DNA from: an uncultured Ectothiorhodospiraceae bacterium
Lineage (GTDB): Bacteria; Pseudomonadota; Gammaproteobacteria; UBA9214
Length of the DNA stretch: 8,104 nucleotides
Direction of reading: 5' to 3'
NCBI GenBank assembly: GCA_947258945.1
Contig: CAMYKJ010000016.1
Location: 1-8,104 of the forward strand
Position 1 is the first letter of the stretch; the number at the start of each line of letters is the position of its first letter. The notes under the pieces were generated by a model. It searched no databases. It worked only from the letters and a program-made list of their open reading frames with translations, and had not been told where the DNA came from. This document shows positions 6,633 to 8,104 of this stretch, in pieces. The translations under genes were made by a program, and so were the position numbers.

Positions 6633-6663
6633 GTCATGCTCTGTGTCGGCGTTCGGGGGCAGA

Positions 6664-7617
6664 TTATGAAGATTCCAGCCGCTCCAGGACAGCCCTCAGA
6701 TCTTCATCGAGCGGCGCACTGATATCGATCACCGCACTGCCCGGATCACTAAATGCCACCCGGTGCGCATGCAGAAACATGCGCCGCAGCCCCGCTTCCC
6801 GCATTTCCGTATTGAATGTCCGGTTCCCGTATTTTGCATCGCCGGCCAGCGGGTGGCCGATGTGGGCGGCGTGTACCCGGATCTGGTGGGTCCGGCCGGT
6901 GTGGAGCACCGCCTCTACCAGCGTGGCACCGCGGAACCGGTCCACCGGCCGAAATACCGTCAGCGCCGTCTTGCCCGCAGCATCCACCCGTACAATCCGT
7001 TCACCGCCTTGCAGCGTATTCTTGCGCAAAGGCGCCTCGACCGTGCGTTCTCCGCCAGCCCACTCCCCCGCCACCAGGGCCAGGTAATATTTTTCGACCG
7101 TGCCGGAACGCAGCTGTTCGTGAAAGGCGCGCAAAAAACTGCGCCGCCTGGCAATCACCAGGCAACCGGAGGTGTCGCGGTCCAGGCGGTGGGCCAGCTC
7201 GAGGTACGGCGCCGCCGGGCGTTCGGCACGCAGCACCTCGATCACACCCTGGCTCACGCCACTGCCGCCGTGCACCGCCATGCCGGCCGGTTTGTTCAGC
7301 ACCAGGCAGCGTGCATTCTCAAACAGGATGTGCCTGGCAAGCCCGCCCGGCGGCACCCGCACCTTCCGCGGCGCTGCCGTCGTCGCCACGCGCACCGGCG
7401 GGATCCGCACCGTGTCGCCGGCACAGACCTTGTACTGTGCCTTGATGCGCCCGCTGTTCACACGCACCTCGCCGCGTCGCAGGATACGATAGATATGGCT
7501 GCGCGGTACGCCCTTGAGGTGGCGCGCCAGAAAATTGTCGATACGCTGACCGGCCTCTTCAGCCGTCACGCTGACCTGGCGCACTTTGGGATGACTCTTT
7601 ACAACGGGTTCGTTCAT
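6664..7617 (-). CDS. rluC: 23S rRNA pseudouridine synthase RluC (sites 955, 2504, 2580 in E. coli numbering)
   Basis: This 317-residue enzyme isomerises specific uridines in 23S rRNA to pseudouridine. The N-terminal S4 RNA-binding domain (about 18-75) contains GQRIDNFLARHLKGVPRSHI and RRGEVRVNSGRIK. The linker PPVRVA matches E. coli RluC. The catalytic domain carries LNKPAGMAVHGGSG (107-120) and the active-site motif HRLDRDTSG with D146 as nucleophile, then GRTHQIRVH (241-249). The C-terminus ends normally. I chose the ATG at 7617. The frame stays open 52 codons further to 7773, but those residues do not resemble the family and fall in the divergent regulatory region. The ribosome site before 7617 is poor, so the start is supported by homology rather than by a Shine-Dalgarno match. 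The gene diverges from rne, the classical gammaproteobacterial arrangement, and leads the rluC-HAD-sppA operon. Confidence 0.94.
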   Translation of the reverse strand: MNEPVVKSHPKVRQVSVTAEEAGQRIDNFLARHLKGVPRSHIYRILRRGEVRVNSGRIKAQYKVCAGDTVRIPPVRVATTAAPRKVRVPPGGLARHILFENARCLVLNKPAGMAVHGGSGVSQGVIEVLRAERPAAPYLELAHRLDRDTSGCLVIARRRSFLRAFHEQLRSGTVEKYYLALVAGEWAGGERTVEAPLRKNTLQGGERIVRVDAAGKTALTVFRPVDRFRGATLVEAVLHTGRTHQIRVHAAHIGHPLAGDAKYGNRTFNTEMREAGLRRMFLHAHRVAFSDPGSAVIDISAPLDEDLRAVLERLESS

Positions 7618-7669
7618 AAGGAAATTTTCAACTGATACGGACGCGGCAATGTCCCCACCAACAGCATGT

Positions 7670-7697
7670 AATATACCCACGCACATTTGCGGGTAAT
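7670..7697 (-). promoter_or_regulatory. Weak candidate promoter for rluC
   Basis: On the minus strand ATTACC (7697-7692) precedes TATATT (7675-7670) with 16-nt spacing. The -10 matches consensus at five of six positions and the -35 at only three. The implied leader is about 47 nt. It lies back to back with the plus-strand candidate for rne, so the two could compete. Confidence 0.25.
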
Positions 7698-7715
7698 GAT
7701 CAAGATTGCTATAGT
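7687..7715 (+). promoter_or_regulatory. Candidate distal promoter of rne
   Basis: TTGCGG (7687-7692) and TATAGT (7710-7715) are separated by exactly 17 nt, a good sigma-70 layout with a five-of-six -10. Transcription from about 7722 would give rne a leader of some 284 nt. E. coli rne likewise has a leader of several hundred nucleotides, used for RNase E autoregulation. Confidence 0.45.
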
Positions 7716-7824
7716 GCGCCCTCGGAATATGTGACGATCTGGTAATAAACCGTGATCTGTCGTTTCCGACCAACGATTTTTACCGGGGGCTGCTGGCCGT
7801 TCGATTAACCAGCATTCTCCAAAA

Positions 7825-7853
7825 TTTTCAGCCGTATGTTGTAAACATACTAT
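7825..7853 (+). promoter_or_regulatory. Candidate proximal promoter of rne with a palindrome in its spacer
   Basis: TTTTCA (7825-7830) and TACTAT (7848-7853) are spaced by 17 nt, each matching consensus at four positions. A perfect inverted repeat GTATGTT-GTA-AACATAC (7834-7850) fills the spacer and overlaps the -10. That is where a repressor operator might lie if this is a real promoter. Confidence 0.3.
7834..7850. repeat. 7-bp perfect inverted repeat with 3-nt loop in the rne leader
   Basis: GTATGTT (7834-7840) and AACATAC (7844-7850) are perfectly complementary around GTA. It could act as a DNA operator or, in a transcript from the distal promoter, as a compact hairpin. Confidence 0.4.
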
Positions 7854-8005
7854 CAAATAATCAACAAACGCTCCCATGGAAAACACCGCCGTGTATTACA
7901 CAGTTATTGTCTGCCTTACCGTACTGACGGGCATGATTCTGCCCCGTTCCGGCCGGTGCAGCGACGGCACGTGTGTCCGGGTCGAGCGAATGAGAGACAA
8001 CCCAT

Positions 8006-8104
8006 ATGAAACGAATGCTGATCAATACCACGCAGCCCGAAGAGCTGCGTGTCGCCATGGTCGATGGCCAGAAACTCTACGACCTTGATATCGAGGTACC
8101 CTCC
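8006..8104 (+). CDS. rne: Ribonuclease E, N-terminal 33 codons only (3' cut by the window)
   Basis: RNase E is the main endoribonuclease for mRNA decay and rRNA/tRNA processing in gammaproteobacteria, and the scaffold of the degradosome at the inner membrane. The frame from ATG 8006 reads [20 protein letters not shown] and continues [13 protein letters not shown] to the window edge. It matches the start of E. coli RNase E (MKRMLINATQQEELRVALVD) almost residue for residue. This is the beginning of the RNase H-like/S1 region of the catalytic half. GAGAG at 7992-7996 lies nine nucleotides upstream as the ribosome site. The short fragment is identified with confidence because of this near-identity and the divergent rluC neighbour. 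Nothing can be said about the C-terminal scaffold domain. Confidence 0.95.
   Translation, partial: MKRMLINTTQPEELRVAMVDGQKLYDLDIEVPS

Larger units (their letters stand above)
7618..8005. other. Divergent rluC/rne regulatory region and rne 5' leader
   Basis: These 388 nt separate two divergent genes. They are visibly richer in A+T than the flanking coding DNA between about 7670 and 7870. They hold the promoter candidates listed separately, the 7834-7850 inverted repeat and CCGGCCGG (7949-7956). There is also a pair of mutually exclusive small stems that share GTGT at 7891-7894, pairing either with ACAC 7883-7886 or with ACAC 7898-7901. A frame from ATG 7876 to 8088 has no ribosome site and runs out of frame over the rne start, so I do not call it a gene. 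An rne autoregulatory element is expected here from other gammaproteobacteria, but I could not match its sequence. Confidence 0.5.

Noticed and set aside
6763..7635. Plus-strand open frame of 290 codons opposite rluC
   Set aside because: The minus strand encodes complete RluC motifs. The plus translation has no recognisable domain.
7618..7773. 52-residue N-terminal extension of RluC
   Set aside because: The residues do not resemble RluC, which normally begins about 10-20 residues before the S4 domain. The segment overlaps the divergent promoter region.
7876..8088. 70-codon frame with a hydrophobic N-terminus upstream of and overlapping rne
   Set aside because: There is no ribosome site before its ATG. 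Its second half is just the rne start read in another frame. A leader peptide cannot be excluded but is not supported.
1..8104. CRISPR array, tRNA, rRNA or novel multi-gene defence-type system
   Set aside because: There are no regularly spaced repeats, no cloverleaf sequence and no rRNA. All protein genes except parA have ordinary housekeeping identities.

Overview
The window is ordinary gammaproteobacterial core chromosome, roughly 60% G+C by eye. The main clue is the right end. There, rne (RNase E, start codon at 8006) diverges from rluC, which is followed by a HAD phosphatase and a short S49 peptidase. This rne/rluC/HAD/sppA block is a familiar gammaproteobacterial neighbourhood. The Maf protein is also clearly of the YceF subtype. 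A sulfur-oxidising or other environmental gammaproteobacterium would fit, but the genus cannot be fixed from this sequence.

Layout: (1) 1-3675, plus strand, is a tight operon. It holds the 3' part of a biotin carboxylase subunit, then a carboxyltransferase/biotin-carrier subunit, then yceF/maf, whose start lies inside the end of the preceding gene. The first two genes look like a two-subunit pyruvate carboxylase. (2) 3676-4967 holds two non-coding stretches flanking a single minus-strand orphan ParA-type ATPase gene, which has its own likely promoter and no ParB partner in the window. (3) 4968-7617, minus strand, is the operon rluC - HAD phosphatase - sppA, with gaps of 31 and 21 nt. (4) 7618-8005 is a 388-nt divergent regulatory region between rluC and rne. 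It contains two candidate promoters for rne, one weak candidate for rluC and small palindromes. (5) 8006-8104 is the first 33 codons of rne.

Functionally, the left operon makes oxaloacetate from pyruvate (anaplerosis) plus a nucleotide house-cleaning enzyme. The right block handles RNA: RNase E turnover and 23S rRNA pseudouridylation. It also carries a small-metabolite phosphatase and an inner-membrane peptidase.

The least ordinary part is 3676-4967. In Pseudomonas-type genomes maf follows sppA in the same orientation. Here maf points the opposite way, sits in the pyruvate carboxylase operon, and is separated from sppA by the ParA gene. That suggests a local rearrangement, possibly combined with gene acquisition. 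I found no CRISPR array, tRNA, rRNA, insertion sequence or convincing rho-independent terminator, and no clear sign of an undescribed multi-gene system.
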